Shown in pieces: positions 49,001 to 60,727 of a DNA stretch of 64,000 bases (within the stretch, counting starts at the first letter, position 1; every line of letters starts with the position of its first letter). A model generated the notes under the pieces. The model searched no databases and had not been told where the DNA came from. It saw only the letters and a list, made by a program, of their open reading frames with translations. The stretch is from Patiria pectinifera (Eukaryota; Echinodermata; Asteroidea; Valvatida; Asterinidae). Where the stretch lies: NCBI GenBank assembly GCA_029964075.1, contig CM057129.1, positions 29,441,430-29,505,429 of the forward strand, read 5' to 3'. A program made the position numbers and the translations under genes.

Positions 49001-49740
49001 GGGTATTTGTGATTTTATTTCCCACGGTATAACGATCAGTGTGTATCATACGTCCGATCCTCCTCCTCCCTTTACAATGTTGCTTATCATCTCATAATGT
49101 AATTACATCTTTGAAGACAACATTGCATTAAGATCTCACGACACAACAACCTCGTTTCCTCGGTGTCGAGCAGTACGCTCCCAAAACTACCTGCTCTCTC
49201 ACCCTGGTGCTGAATCATCTGGATATCCAGCAAATTATAGGCTCCCTGTGGGCGATGTGTTCTGGCGCACATTATAAATCTGGTGGTAATACTAACATTT
49301 ACAATTCGTCTGTTTTTGGTACTAAATTTAATAGCTTGATTTGAAAATTCTTGCATTGCAAGGCTATGTCATGTTACGGCCTGTACGTACATGTTGGCCT
49401 ACGTGAGTCGAACAATTAACATTATAGTCAGACCTTATTATGTCTGTGCCCTGAACACCGCATAGTGCCTAACTTTTCCGTACCTAATTACAATGTGTAA
49501 GATCACGTTTGAACATGCAAAATGATCCAGTACCACAGATGAAGAGTTTGGGAAAGGTCGGGTTTCTTCTAGGCATAAAACAAAGCGAAAGTGCTGAATT
49601 GACTTACTGGACAAGTTGTAGCTCAGCAGGTAAGGGGTAGAGACCTGACGCAAAACGTTCTCGTTCTGGGAGTAACAAGCGGGCAAGTAGACGAGAAGAA
49701 TGCTGAGTACCAGCCAAGACACGCGATGGGGAACTGACAT
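36970..49740 (-). CDS. Secreted semaphorin, complete model of 17 exons
   Basis: Extracellular guidance-type ligand, presumed to act through plexins. Exons, high to low: 49608-49740, 48321-48466, 47779-47826, 47264-47371, 46649-46745, 45596-45757, 44810-44940, 43627-43747, 43020-43080, 42530-42677, 41787-42003, 41179-41273, 40591-40772, 40103-40158, 38520-38837, 37624-37724, 36970-37014. All phases join, giving 722 aa. Signal peptide 1-24 (SWLVLSILLVYLPACYS). Sema domain about 45-515: CDNYIRVIHPLLNSSVLLEC, HVYFFFREIATEF, VYSRVAVVC, AVCAYRMDDIE, FSQIVVDENVFSSTDVMFIG. PSI domain about 519-568: CQDYATCQSCLDARDHYCRW. No membrane segment. After PSI comes a region with CPPC and NCSC, then a helical stretch (EYMEVLSKYDNDISKYEQKL) and a terminal ELNSCERCL, which I cannot assign. 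The last exons are less certain. The exon ending at 38520 uses a GTACGT donor; a GTAAGG donor at 38496 leads out of frame. The subclass is unknown. Confidence 0.9.
37024..37064. repeat. (AAT)n microsatellite
   Basis: About a dozen AAT/ATA units in the last semaphorin intron, 10 bases before the final acceptor on the minus strand. Confidence 0.95.
38012..38085. repeat. Dispersed repeat, copy in the semaphorin intron
   Basis: CTACACTCTTGGGCAAATTC, TTCCCAATAG, GGTAAATTACACTGCCCAAC: shared with 46174-46282 at moderate similarity. Confidence 0.6.
38985..40085. repeat. Degenerate CCAGCC/CTGCC minisatellite split by a SINE
   Basis: From about 38985 to 39545, and again from about 39945 to 40085, the sequence is a loose array of roughly 18-20-bp units of the type TTTGCCAGCCAAACTGCC or TTTACCAGCCAGTCTGCC. 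Between the blocks lies the SINE at 39545-39940, so the insertion came after the array formed. In the semaphorin intron 38838-40102. Confidence 0.75.
39545..39940 (+). mobile_element. Deu-type tRNA-derived SINE
   Basis: The tRNA-like head is degraded, but box B GGGTTCGAATCCTG is clear (about 39582). The central core with AATGCACGTTAAAGAACCCA is the conserved Deu domain shared by SINEs of deuterostomes and some other animals. The tail has GCGCCTTGAGTACC, TGCGCTATATAAGA and ATTATTATTATAAT, as in CR1/RTE-like tails. Inserted in a minisatellite. Confidence 0.88.
43887..44454. repeat. Large imperfect inverted repeat
   Basis: 43887-43975 (GAGTAAAAAAAGCGGAACCC, AAATATGTAGCACCAAAAAT, GGAAAGC) pairs with 44366-44454, with about 390 bp between. 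Probably a TIR element in the semaphorin intron 43748-44809. No coding content seen. Confidence 0.8.
46174..46282. repeat. Dispersed repeat, second semaphorin-intron copy
   Basis: CTACACTCTTGGACAAATTC, TTCCCAATAG, ACATTGCCCTACAG: related to 38012-38085. Confidence 0.6.
49130..49240 (-). repeat. Inverted copy of an end motif found in the 2.7-kb repeats
   Basis: AACCTCGTTTCCTCGGTGTC, GAGCAGTACGCTCCC and ACTACCTGC match the reverse complement of 52013-52085 and the same part of the second copy (about 56830-56895). It lies in the first semaphorin intron and points to a mobile family. Confidence 0.7.
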
Positions 49741-50633
49741 GATGCGAAGATGTGATACTGGTGCCAGGCAGACTGCAAGGTACTTGTATATCACTATACA
49801 TTTGTAATGAAAGAATACATGAAGGAAACTTTCACTAAATCATTTAAATAATGAAATTCAGACACTTTTGCTCAGCCGTTGCATTGTAACCATAGTACTA
49901 ACAGGTTCACTTAGAGTTATGTCATTGAATCTTCAACAAGATACTAGTTAGATTGTCCCCCTGATCGACAGACTTTCAATTAATATGTTAATTTTCAACG
50001 AAAAGGTTATGTGCTACGGTACTTATTTTATTTCTACAAATAATTTTAAATGTAAAGAATATAATCCAAGACTAAACGTGGGCCGATGTCTTATTTCATA
50101 AATGAATAACTTTAGTAATACAATAACGATTTAATATGCAAATTGGAGTGAAACTCACGAAATCATACAAACTAGGATAAACAAGGGGAAATTGTTATTT
50201 GAACAGTTAAACTGCTACAGATAATGGGATAAGCTCCTATTTCAAAGCTGCTTAAAAGGTATTGAAGCAAACCTTGTTTAATCTTGAACAAGAAATTATC
50301 ATATGTTGAAATTAAATCGCCATAATTATTTTAAAAAAAATCTGAATAACTGCACATATACATCTTCAACTAAGTTTTATATTGTTGGGCATATATTTTT
50401 AAATTTTACCTGCATTGCAGCCATTCCCAGACTGCAAGCAAAAGCAATCTTCAATAGACAAATGTCAACATGACAAGCATGCATCCTTATTAGCGTTCGA
50501 AAAAAAACCTGTTCCCTGTTGGTCAGCGAATGAACTCAACCATGAACTTGCAGGCCTATCACAAATCTGAATTTAATTTAGTCCTTAATCGTGTTTTGTA
50601 TATCTGAATAGTATCACACGTAAGCCTACTTAC

Positions 50634-50794
50634 CCATTAAAATATGGTTTGCAAAAAATACTGAATCCTTCGTCCCATTAAAAACAACATTCAGCACAAT
50701 GAAGACTTCTGTACACGAACTTGCGCATTTGCAGGCTGTCGTATTAGTACTAACACAATATCCATCAAAACGAAGCATCCATGCGTGGCGAACG
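50634..50794 (-). CDS. Candidate upstream exon on the semaphorin strand (uncertain)
   Basis: The minus strand has a good acceptor (TTCTCCTGCAG) and a consensus donor (GTAAGT) around an open frame of 53 codons containing CKCASSCTEVFIVLNVVFNG. Splicing to an acceptor CCTTGCAG just before the semaphorin start (near 49775) would keep frame into MSVPHRVSW. The semaphorin has its own signal peptide there, so this could be an alternative first part, a 5' UTR exon, or chance. Not similar to any family I recognise. Confidence 0.3.
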
Positions 50795-51397
50795 CTGCAG
50801 GAGAACATTTGTGTTTCTACAAATAGGTGGGATTTTTTTTCTTAAAACGATTGTATTGAATTATTCCTTGTTGCTACAACAAACGCCATATTGTGGGAAC
50901 AGCCATCGTACGTGCTGTATCCATGCACGGGGCACATGCGTGCCTGGAAGAGGGGGGAATTGTATCGTCAAAATGAAGTCACTAATTGAGCATGGCCATT
51001 TGGGTTGTTGCTGTTAATCGTTTTGCCTGACCATAAAACTGTCGGCTAGTCATTATGAATTTCCGTATTCATGTAGATCTTAATTCGTTATATACAAGCC
51101 ATGTTAAGGGCAATGCTTTTGTACTAATGCATGGGATAGGCGTTCACTGTTAGGTTGAAAAAAGGACACCCTCTAAGATGACCACCGTAACTATCTTTAC
51201 ACCTCAGTGAAGTCGGCTGCAGACTACAAATGTAGTCCAACCAGCCGTACATTAGCGTGCGTTCGTAGAAACTCAGTCGAGCTATGATTAACTTTAGTTA
51301 GTGATCCGACTGGACCCTAGGCAGTACTATCTGAGTAGGCCCGGGGACGCGTCGAATAAGCCACAATATCCACACGGGCGGTCGATCAAGAAAAGTC

Positions 51398-54067
51398 TCC
51401 AAATGATTACATTAACCCCTCGTCAAAAATAAAGAAATAAATAGGTAAAATAAATAAATGCAAGAATGAATTTTGCTCCTTTTAACTACGTCTGTTGTGT
51501 TTAAAATACGCCTTTGAAAAAAATCACGGTCATTGTGAAGCTCACGCCTTCAGGTCTACTGCACATGCGTGGTTCCCTGTGTGCTTTGTACAAAGCAAAC
51601 CTCGTCCCCAAGGGTAACTTTATTTTCAACCTCGTTTTCAGTAGTAACCCCTGCGTGGGAGACTTGCTTCCTGTATTCTGATTCGATACAGCAACGGCCA
51701 GTGATGAATGGATTTATATAGTGTGATTGGTGTTGTTTTCGTCGTGTTTTAAGTAATTTAACGTTCAATGTGAATTATAACGACAACCTCATAAACATCC
51801 CCCTTTTCCAGTCTGCTTATATAGGCTGGATACAATTATAACATGTTAATTTTCAAGAAATCGTGTCTTCGGATCTCACGCCTTGACAATTTTTTGGATT
51901 TTGTGTTTACCAGACACCCGTAATAAAACACTGATTTAAAGCACATCCAGGTACCAGACTATTCCTAATTTATTATAATCAATGTGCAAGATTTTTGAAC
52001 ATGCAAATAGTCCAATGCCAGGGTGACTTCGCAGGTAGTAATGGGAGCGCACTGCTCGACACCATGGGGACGAGGTTGCTACAAAGCAGTCACAAATCCG
52101 TGCATGTGCAGTTGCATACGATGACGTCATTTTTGAAGTTGTTGTTTTCCCCTTTTTGTCCCCGCACGAAGTATTGTAAACTTTTACCTTTTTAGGAATG
52201 ACAAAGGACTCTCGGGCTGTGCTCTCCACGCATGGATGCCTCACAACAGTCGGCATTGTCCGCACCACCCACTGTCTGGCACCAGTCAACATGTGAAAAA
52301 TATTAATACACAGCTACTGCACTAAAATATTCGTGTAGGCTGCCTATATACATGTACTCGTACTTCCGTATGGGTGTGTGCTTCATGTGGCTAGGATCAC
52401 TATTTTTTCCTACGTTACATATTACACGGGAATATTTAACTCAGGGCCTCTTACATACTTCTTGACGTTTGGCAAAAATCATTCGAATTGGTGATCCCAA
52501 AGCTGTGGAAGAAGTACTTCCAGTGATTGACCATAATTCACTTGGTAAGTATGCGGAGTTTGGGTTATTCCTTGACAGCAAAAAAACCCTACAGCATTCA
52601 CCCTCAGATTTTAGTAGCTTATGACGTTGTTAACAAGTTCAGTGGTATACAGATCCTTATTAAAGGTAGTATATATACGGGTTTTTATGTGGTCCAAAAG
52701 AACAGGAAACTTGCATTTTGGAAAGTTGGAAAGCGGAGTGCGTGATTGGCCCTCATGTTGGCAAAATGAATTTCTCGAGTACATTATGTTATGACTTTGT
52801 ATACGAATTTGAAAAAGGTCGCAAATTAAAATGGAAAACAGAAGTACAAATTAAATACTGGCATTGCTTATTTAGTATGTATTGATGAAACAGTTGTGTC
52901 TGGTCTTGCATTTATTTCCATTATAGGGGAGGGACCCTGTTGTTCATGTACTTCATTTTGATTCATTTTGATTTCGTTTATTCCCATAATTTTGGAATTC
53001 TATTTCATATTTCTTCAGAGGGTTTGCATGTTTAAAGCTTCTTGTGAGACATTGTGATGGTCAAAACACAAACAGGTTCCATCAAACAAGCAATCACATG
53101 ATTATTATCAATTCACTGGTTAATATTTATATTTCCAGTATCAAAATTACATCCCTGAAGATAATATCGCTTTTCCGCAGGACACTTCATCTTCGATAGT
53201 TTTATGGTAAAACCTAGCAAAGGTCTTTGAATTGGCAGTTTTTATGATGTCTTGAAGGGTAACCCCATAGGCAAGCCTTAGGGCCATAGAAGTGAAATTA
53301 CTGCGTTAACTGTGAGCATTAATGGAGGGATCTTTTCTTGCATCATGTATACACGCGGTAATTCCACTTCTATGGCCCTAAGGCTTGCCTATCGGGTTGT
53401 TGCAAATCAATGGAGCATTCCTTTGATAAGTTATTGCCGTAAAAACTTCGCTTTTATCGACATGTCAAAAAGAAAATTATTTAGGAAAAAGGCCTGAACG
53501 TTCGAGTTTTATATATGCCAAATTGTTTCTCCTTATAAATACACGTTTATTTTACAATTTTTATGCTATTTCTTTAAAACATGCGTAGTAGACCATGACA
53601 TATCAAAATTAGAAATATTAATAAATCTGAACATCAGGAAAATTTCATTACTATTCAGTTTTTTTGCATTTTCGTCACTATGGCCTGTGCCGAGTTTCAT
53701 TTCATTTTACCAGGAAATGTGTTTGCCACTGTTCCCAGAGATGACCCAAGCGGCCAGATGTGGGTTGGGAATCGGTTGTTGTGGTTGTACTGGACAATCT
53801 TCTGGTAGTTTGATTGGGTTGGCGATGAGCATGTGGAGGTAGTTGTGGAAACTATGGTCGAGCTTTCCACATAGGTGATATGAGAAGGCAAACTGGTGAT
53901 TGGTCACGTGAGGCTTTGTGCTTTGTCCAGAATTCTAGAGAGCAAAGAAAACGATGGGAAAATGTTAGGCGTCATATCTGACCATGACAATGAAAAAAAT
54001 AGCCACATCCACATTGGGATCTGTTTGCCAAGAAACGTATAATAATGTAATTGATGATGTACATAGG
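51398..54067. repeat. 2.7-kb duplicated segment, copy A
   Basis: Matches copy B (56188-58907) almost throughout in the same direction, with many point differences and small indels. Inside: CACATGCGTGG, the inverted words AACCTCGTCCCC (about 51597) and GGGGACGAGGTT (about 52066), a hairpin with about 41-bp arms (53268-53396, ATAGGCAAGCCTTAGGGCCA), and several short frames open in both copies: minus 51556-51768 (70 aa), plus 52527-52745 (72 aa), plus 53312-53497 (61 aa) and a minus frame with LPEDCPVQPQQPIPN near 53760. Whether these are coding is unknown. It could be two copies of one transposon or a local duplication. Confidence 0.85.
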
Positions 54068-56187
54068 ATGCAAACAAATCAACGTGTGGTGTATATAATT
54101 TGGTCAAATGATGTGTTGTTGGTACTTTTGTTAATCCTTTTTAAGAAAGAGTACACCATCAATATGGGTAGGGCATAAATGAATGTTTCTTTTGATGCAC
54201 AAATCATGAATACATTTCACGATACTTTGGTGCCAAATGGTTCCACTGATTTGGGCATTATATGCAACCTTAGTGCTATTAATTGTCTGATTTGATTAGA
54301 CATGAATGAGATTTTGGCAGAGAGTCGGCAGTGAAGTTACTGCCAATAATTCTAGCATATTAATATGCAACAGCTGTTTAGACCACTTACCCTGGATGAA
54401 AAAAATTGTCTGTTTTTGAAACAGCTCCCCAGCCTTCATTGTTGGCATCCGTGGGAATAACCATATTAATGGATGGTAATTTTTAATGAATGATTTGGCT
54501 TCATTAGAGGAAAGAGCCGACCACCAATTGATATTTTGGCTAATATTCGTTTCAACTGGAATCTTTGCTTTAAAAGTTGTTTCCTCATGAGAACCCTCAG
54601 GGTTTTAAGTAATTCAAGCTCCCGGAAGTGCAGATTTTTCTTGTGGGAAGGCATCAAAGGTTGAATTAATCAAACCTATGACTTTGGCAAATTGACGGAC
54701 AGTGACAACTTCTCTTGATATAGTTTGAGTTCCTTCGAATTTCAGTTTTTCGACTTTCTACTGTGGAGCACTGAGAGAAATATATTTTGAATCAATCTTA
54801 AACCCAAGGTAGATCAAAAGAGATTGTGGTTTTAAACAGAATTCTTTCTTGTTAACTATATCTAAAGGTTGGAAGTAAAGCACAACAAAACTACTATGTT
54901 TTGCACTTTCCTCTGCTGATGACGAATGTGTACAATTTCGTCAATTGAGATGATTTAGGTCGAGTTGATCGAATAATTACTGTGTCCTCTCGTATACATA
55001 CAGGAAAAGGGGTTCAATTGAAAATAAAGAATACTGCAATCTTTGCATAAAATAGACCATTTGTTGGTTGTTGAAATTCTCGAAAATTATGCACAATCGT
55101 TTTGAAACCCTATGGGCTTATCGTTTAAAACAATTATATTATTTCGTCATTTGTTATGTTTTTAAATACTTTAGCGGTATGCCGCGTTTCGCGTGGCACC
55201 CACTAGTTGTATGGAGGCGTAAAGTTTGTACTGTTTGCAGGTTTTAAAAAGTTGTCAGTTGAAATTGAAAAATTAAAGAGGTACAAAATAACAAAAATCT
55301 CGGGCAAATCGGCCAGGGTGCGACTTAATACAATCAGCTGACCAGACATGTTCGTCACGCGTCTTCATCCTATAAATCCCCCTAAATATCCGAATGATTA
55401 ATTAGCCCCTCAAGCACATCTGCTACAGAAAGCATACCTACCGGAAGTGGCAGTCTAGCAGCGCATCCAGCGATGTCGGGGGCAACCGCACATCCGCGAT
55501 GAAATGTAGTCATATTTTTTTCTCCGGACACTTGGCCTCCGTAAAATAAAACAAACGGGTGGCGAGGGGGAGGGGAAGGGGTGGCTGGTATCCATCTTCC
55601 AAATGCGGGCGCTCTTCAAAACCTATCGTTAGAGTATGCATACTGCAAATTATATGCCCATTTTCACGGCGCATTGTAATGGTTTTTGAGCGGGTTTACT
55701 TTTGAGGATTTATGTCAGAACTGTCTAACCATTTATTCATATAATTGCTGAAAACAAATAGTTGTCAAAAAATCCACCGGAGGGGGGGGGGAAGTGCCCC
55801 CCCCCCCCTGGATACGCCACTGAGAAGTGGGAAAATCCACAAATTGTGAGCGAAAGTTTGACAGATTCATCAACGAACATACATGAGTACGCCCTCAATT
55901 GCAGGCACGTTTGGGGGGGGGGGGGGGAGTTGTTTCCCCAAAAAAAAGAAAAAAAGAAGAAAAAAATGACGTCAGTGGGAACGGTGCCCCCTAATAATAT
56001 TTGTGAGAAGGGTACATTTGTTCACTATTACGTAATATAGTGTGCATGATTGTAAGATGTGAACAGCGATATCCATTGAAAATATGGTTACACCCCCACC
56101 CCACCTATTGATTTTCGGAGGCCGAAGTGTCCGCAGAAAATGACCGGTCTTTACATTTCAGCACGCCTCCTTGCAAACATTTCTGGA
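54068..56187. other. Spacer between the two 2.7-kb copies
   Basis: A+T-rich and without a recognised gene. Homopolymer C and G runs near 55785-55810 and 55914-55928 flank CTGGATACGCCACTG, a phrase often seen at transposon ends. Nothing further can be supported. Confidence 0.6.
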
Positions 56188-58907
56188 TCCAAATGAATAC
56201 ATTATCCCTTCGTCAAAACTAAAGAAATAAATAGGTAAAATAAATGAATGCGAGAATGAAATTTGCTCCTTTTAACTGCGTCTGTTACGTGTATACGCGA
56301 AATACGCCTATAAAAAAATCACGGTCATTCTGAAGCTCACGCCTTCAGGTCTACTGCACATGCGTGGTTCCGTGTGTGCTTTGTACAAAGCCAACCTCGT
56401 CCCCAAGGGTAACTTTATTTTCAACCTCGTTTTCAGTAGTAACCCCTGGGTGGGAGACTTGCTTCCTGTATCCTGATTCGATACAGCAACGGCCAGTGAT
56501 GAATGGATTTATATAGTGTACTTGTTGTTGTTTTCGTCGTGTTTTAAGTAATTTAACGTTCAATATGAATTATTACGTCAACCTCATAAACATCCCCCTT
56601 TTCCAGTCTGCTTATATAGGCTGGATAAGATTATAACATGTTAATTTTCAAGAAATCGTGTCTGCGGATCTCACGCCGTGACATTTCTTTTTGGATTTTG
56701 TGTTTACCAGACACCCGTAATCAACATGCCCGTAATAAATACTGATTTAAAACACATCCAGGTACCAGACTATTCCTTATTTATTATAATCAATGTGTAA
56801 GAGTTTTGAACATGTAAATAGTCCAATGCTAGGGTGACTTCGCAGATAGTAATGGGAGCGCACTGCACGACACCATGGGGACGAGGTTGCAACAAAGCAG
56901 TCACAAATCCGTGCGTGTGCATTTGTATACGATGACGTCATTTTTGAAGTTGTGGTTTTCCCCTTTTTGTCCCCGCACGAAGTATTGTAAACTTTTACAT
57001 TTTTTTTTTAGAAATGACAAAGGACTCTCGGGCTGTGCTCTCCACGCATGGATGCCTCACAATAGTCGGCATTGTCCGCACCACCCACTGTCTGGCACCA
57101 GTCAACATGTGAAAAATATTAATACACAGCTACTGCACTGAAATATTCGTGTAGGCTGCCTATATACATGTACTCGTACTTCCGTATGGGTGTGTGCTTC
57201 ATGTGGCTAGGATCACTATTTTTCCTACGTTACATATTACACGGGAATATTTAACTCAGGGCCTCTTACATACTTCTTGACGTTTGGCACAAATCATTTG
57301 AATTCGTGATCCCAAAGCTGTGGAAGAAGTACTCCCAGTGATTGACCATAATTCACTTGGTAAGTATGCAGAGTTTGGGTTATTCTTTGACAGCAAAAAA
57401 CAACAGCTTTCACACTCAGATTTTAGTAGCTTATGACGTTGTTAACCAGTTCAGTGGTATACAGATCCTTATCAAAGGTAGTATATATACGGGTCTTTAT
57501 GTGGTTCAAAAGAACAGGAAACTTGCATTTTGGAAAGTTTGAAAGCGGAGTGCGTGATTGCCCCTCAAGTTGGCAAAATGAATTTCTCGAGTACATTATG
57601 TTATAACTTTGTATACGAATTTAAACAAACTGAAGTACAAATTAAATACTGGCATTGCGTATTTAGTATGTATTGACGAAACAGTTGTTTCTGGTCTTGC
57701 ATTATTTCCAAATGTGTAAATTATAGGGGAGGGACCCTGTTGTTCATGTACTTCATTTTGATTCATTTTGATTTCGTTTATTCGCATAATTTTGGAATTC
57801 TATTTCATAACATTCGTACAAGTCTTCAGAGGGTTTGCATGTTTAAAGCTACTTGTGAGACATTGTGATGGTCAAAACACAAACAGGTTCCATCAAACAA
57901 GCAATCACATGATTATTATCAATTCACTGGTTAACGTTTATTTTTCCAGTATCAAAATTACATATCTGAAGATAATATCGCTTTTCCGCAGAACACTTCA
58001 TCTTCGATAGTTTTATGGTAAAACCTAGCAAGGGTCTTTGAATTGGCAGTTTATATGATGTCTTGAAGGGTAACCCCATACGCAAGCCTTAGGGCCATAG
58101 AAGTGGAATTACTGCGTTAACTGTGAGCATTAATGGAGGGATGTTTTTCTGCATCATGTATACGCGCAGTAATTCCACTTCTATGGGCCTAAGGCTTGCC
58201 TATCGCGTTGTTGCAAATCAATGGAGCATTCCTTTGATAAGTTTTTGCCGTAAAAACTTCGCTCTTTTCGACATGTCAAAAAGAAAATTATTGAGGAAAA
58301 AGGCCTAAACGTTCGAGTTTTATATACGTGAAATTGAAAGATGCCAAATCGTTTCTCCTTATAAATACACGTTTATTCTACGATTTTTATGCCAATTCCT
58401 TAAAACATGACATATCAAAATTAGACCATGACATATCAAAATTAGAAATGTTAATCAATCTGAACATCAGGAGAATTTTATTACTATTCATTTTTTTGCA
58501 TTTTTTGTCACTATGGCCTGTGCCGAGTTCCATCTCATTTTGCCAAAAAATGTGTTTGCCACTGTTCCCTGAGATGACCGAAGCGGCCAGGTGTAGGTTG
58601 GGAATCGGTTGTTGTGGTTGTACTGGACAATCTTCTGGTAGTTTGATTGGGTTGGCGATGAGCATGTGGAGTAATTGTGGGAACTATGGTTGAGCTTTCC
58701 GTGCACATAGGTGCTATGAGAAGGCAAACTGGTGATTGGTCACGTGAGACTTTGTGCTTTTTCCAGAATTCTAGAGAGCAAAGAAAACGATGGTAAAATG
58801 CAAGGCGTCATATATGACCATGACAATAAAAAAAAATGGCCCAAACATGGGGATCTGCTTGCCAAGAAACGTATAACAATGTAATTGATGATGTAAAATG
58901 TACATAG
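56188..58907. repeat. 2.7-kb duplicated segment, copy B
   Basis: Direct repeat of 51398-54067, offset about 4.8 kb. The hairpin (about 58078-58205) and the frames are kept: minus 56351-56563 (70 aa), plus 57342-57542 (66 aa), plus 58123-58308 (61 aa), with several amino-acid differences each. The shared donor-like CACTTGGTAAGTATGC occurs in both copies (about 52540 and 57355). Confidence 0.85.
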
Positions 58908-59900
58908 TGTAACGAGATGTAATCGGCGCTCCATACTTTTTATATGTTTCGTTTGCCCGCCATAGCTTGTGCGCTATTTTTGGAATGGGGTATAAGAGGC
59001 AGCGTTCGAGCGGATTGTGGCCAGACTGTTTTGGCACGCCGTAGAGTGGCAGACTAAAAAAAGCTTCGTGGAGACAGACAGAGCGTTGTATCGGGGAGTG
59101 ACCGCAAAGCTTACCGTGAGTGTTGAGCTGCTGTATCTATATGAGCAAGTTTTACTCGGCCTCCGAGAAATGTTTGCTCCTTGAAAGGATCCGAGACCGC
59201 GGTCTCCCGCGACGCCAAAATCGCTCCACGTCCGTGGAAAATGTGGAGGGTGTCTTCCGCCGGGTCCGACACTTCGGGTCGTCCTAATTTTTCCGTACGG
59301 ACCGGCGATCCGTTTCGTCGATTTTTCGTGACTGCGTTTTTGCACAGGAATCGCCGTCGTGTGCGCTTTCACGTTGACTGCTTGGCCGCCCTCTGTGTTG
59401 ACTTTTCAGCGAGTCAAGACTGTGCGAGGTCAGCGGCTTCAATGTAGGGGTTCCGTTTACGTGTTCAACTCGGCCGTTCTACAACAGCGTTCACCAAACG
59501 GTAGTCTGGGGTGACCTTGGCAAAATATTTTTTCTTTATGGTGCGTGGCCACCAAGTGTCCCTTTTGTTTCCTATGCTTTGCTTGCCGCCCCTGCGCCGA
59601 GTGCAATGAATACTTAGAAGGATTGCACATTAGTATACCTTGCGCGGTCTGACCAATCGAAAGTCTACACTGCGTACTACTTCCCGGCTATGCATAAAAC
59701 TGTCGATGGCAACGCGTACTGCAGCCTGCTCGACACCCTGGAAACGAGGTTGGGTCTACGGTGCTCGCTATGTTAAGTACAAGCGTGTGAAGTGTAGAGT
59801 GGTGTTGCTTCCACCATGCATGGCTGAGTGTTGCGAGTTCGCTGCCCGGCCGCCACATATAATTCAGTGTCGCGTTATAATTTCGGGGGCATGTTTTGGG
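58908..59900. other. GC-richer stretch, unassigned
   Basis: Higher G+C and more CpG than its surroundings. Short open frames (for example 59181-59447, plus) match nothing I recognise. A palindrome GAGACCGCGGTCTC lies near 59190. CTGCTCGACACCCTGGAAAC near 59727 is the end motif of the 2.7-kb repeats. Possibly a decayed transposon. Confidence 0.45.
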
Positions 59901-60727
59901 ATCAACAAAGGATCGATGCATTGCTTCAAATATCGCAATCTGTTGGGTTGGAATAACGAAGAGTGCATAAATAATAATATCCATTGGCGGTTGTTGGCTG
60001 TTTGGCCTTGCTTTATTAATTAGGGTTGAACCAACTTGAATAAAAGTTTAATCGACTTTTTCCTCTAAGGTCTTGCAAATTGTAAGAATATAAAGTTTAC
60101 GTCCAATAGGCCTAGTGACCTTCCTCCATGATTCAGACTTTGTAATTTTATAAAAAAAACACTCAACATTTTCATTGCAAATGACACCTTCACGTTCTTA
60201 TTGTTTAATTCTTATGATTTAATGTCAAAACTGTATAATCAGCCTTCGCCTGTGTACTACGGTAAGCCTTTCAAGTACGTTTTCTCACACATGCCACTGC
60301 CTCACAAAATGCCAATTTAACAGACCAACGAGAACATTTATACAGACTGTTGCCATGGTACATAATTATCATGGGCGTCAATCGGTGGGGGACAGGGAAC
60401 CCCTCCCCCCCCCCCGCCCATTTTAAAGCGGTGGACACTGTTTTGGGTCCCCCCCCCCCACTTTTCTTCCCCGGAATAAAAATTGTAGCTACTACATGTA
60501 TAATGATTCTATTACTCAGAATAGGTGATTCAATGACACCAAACTCGAAAATGATGTTTAAAAGATGATCTTTTGCTAAAAAAAAAAAGTTTTAGTGGTC
60601 AGAAATTGCCTCAGATCGCACCACAGAAATTGCTTTTTTAAACTACATGTCTAAATCCCCCAATTACATTCAACTCCCCAAATTTTCATCCCCAACTCTA
60701 CGCCCTACCCGATCTATGATCGGGAAA
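59901..60727. repeat. 827-bp tandem unit, copy 1
   Basis: Begins ATCAACAAAGGATCGATGCA and ends with CGATCTATGATCGGG. Repeated immediately afterwards at 60728-62254. Shares ATAATATCCATTGGCGGTTG, CTTCCTCCATGATTCAGACT and AATTGCCTCAGATCGC with it. Non-coding. Confidence 0.9.

Noticed and set aside
36970-49740. Plexin or MET-type receptor instead of semaphorin
   Set aside because: The CDNYIRV, YFFFRE and VYSRV words and the single PSI followed by a short C-terminus are semaphorin features. No IPT repeats or membrane segment follow.
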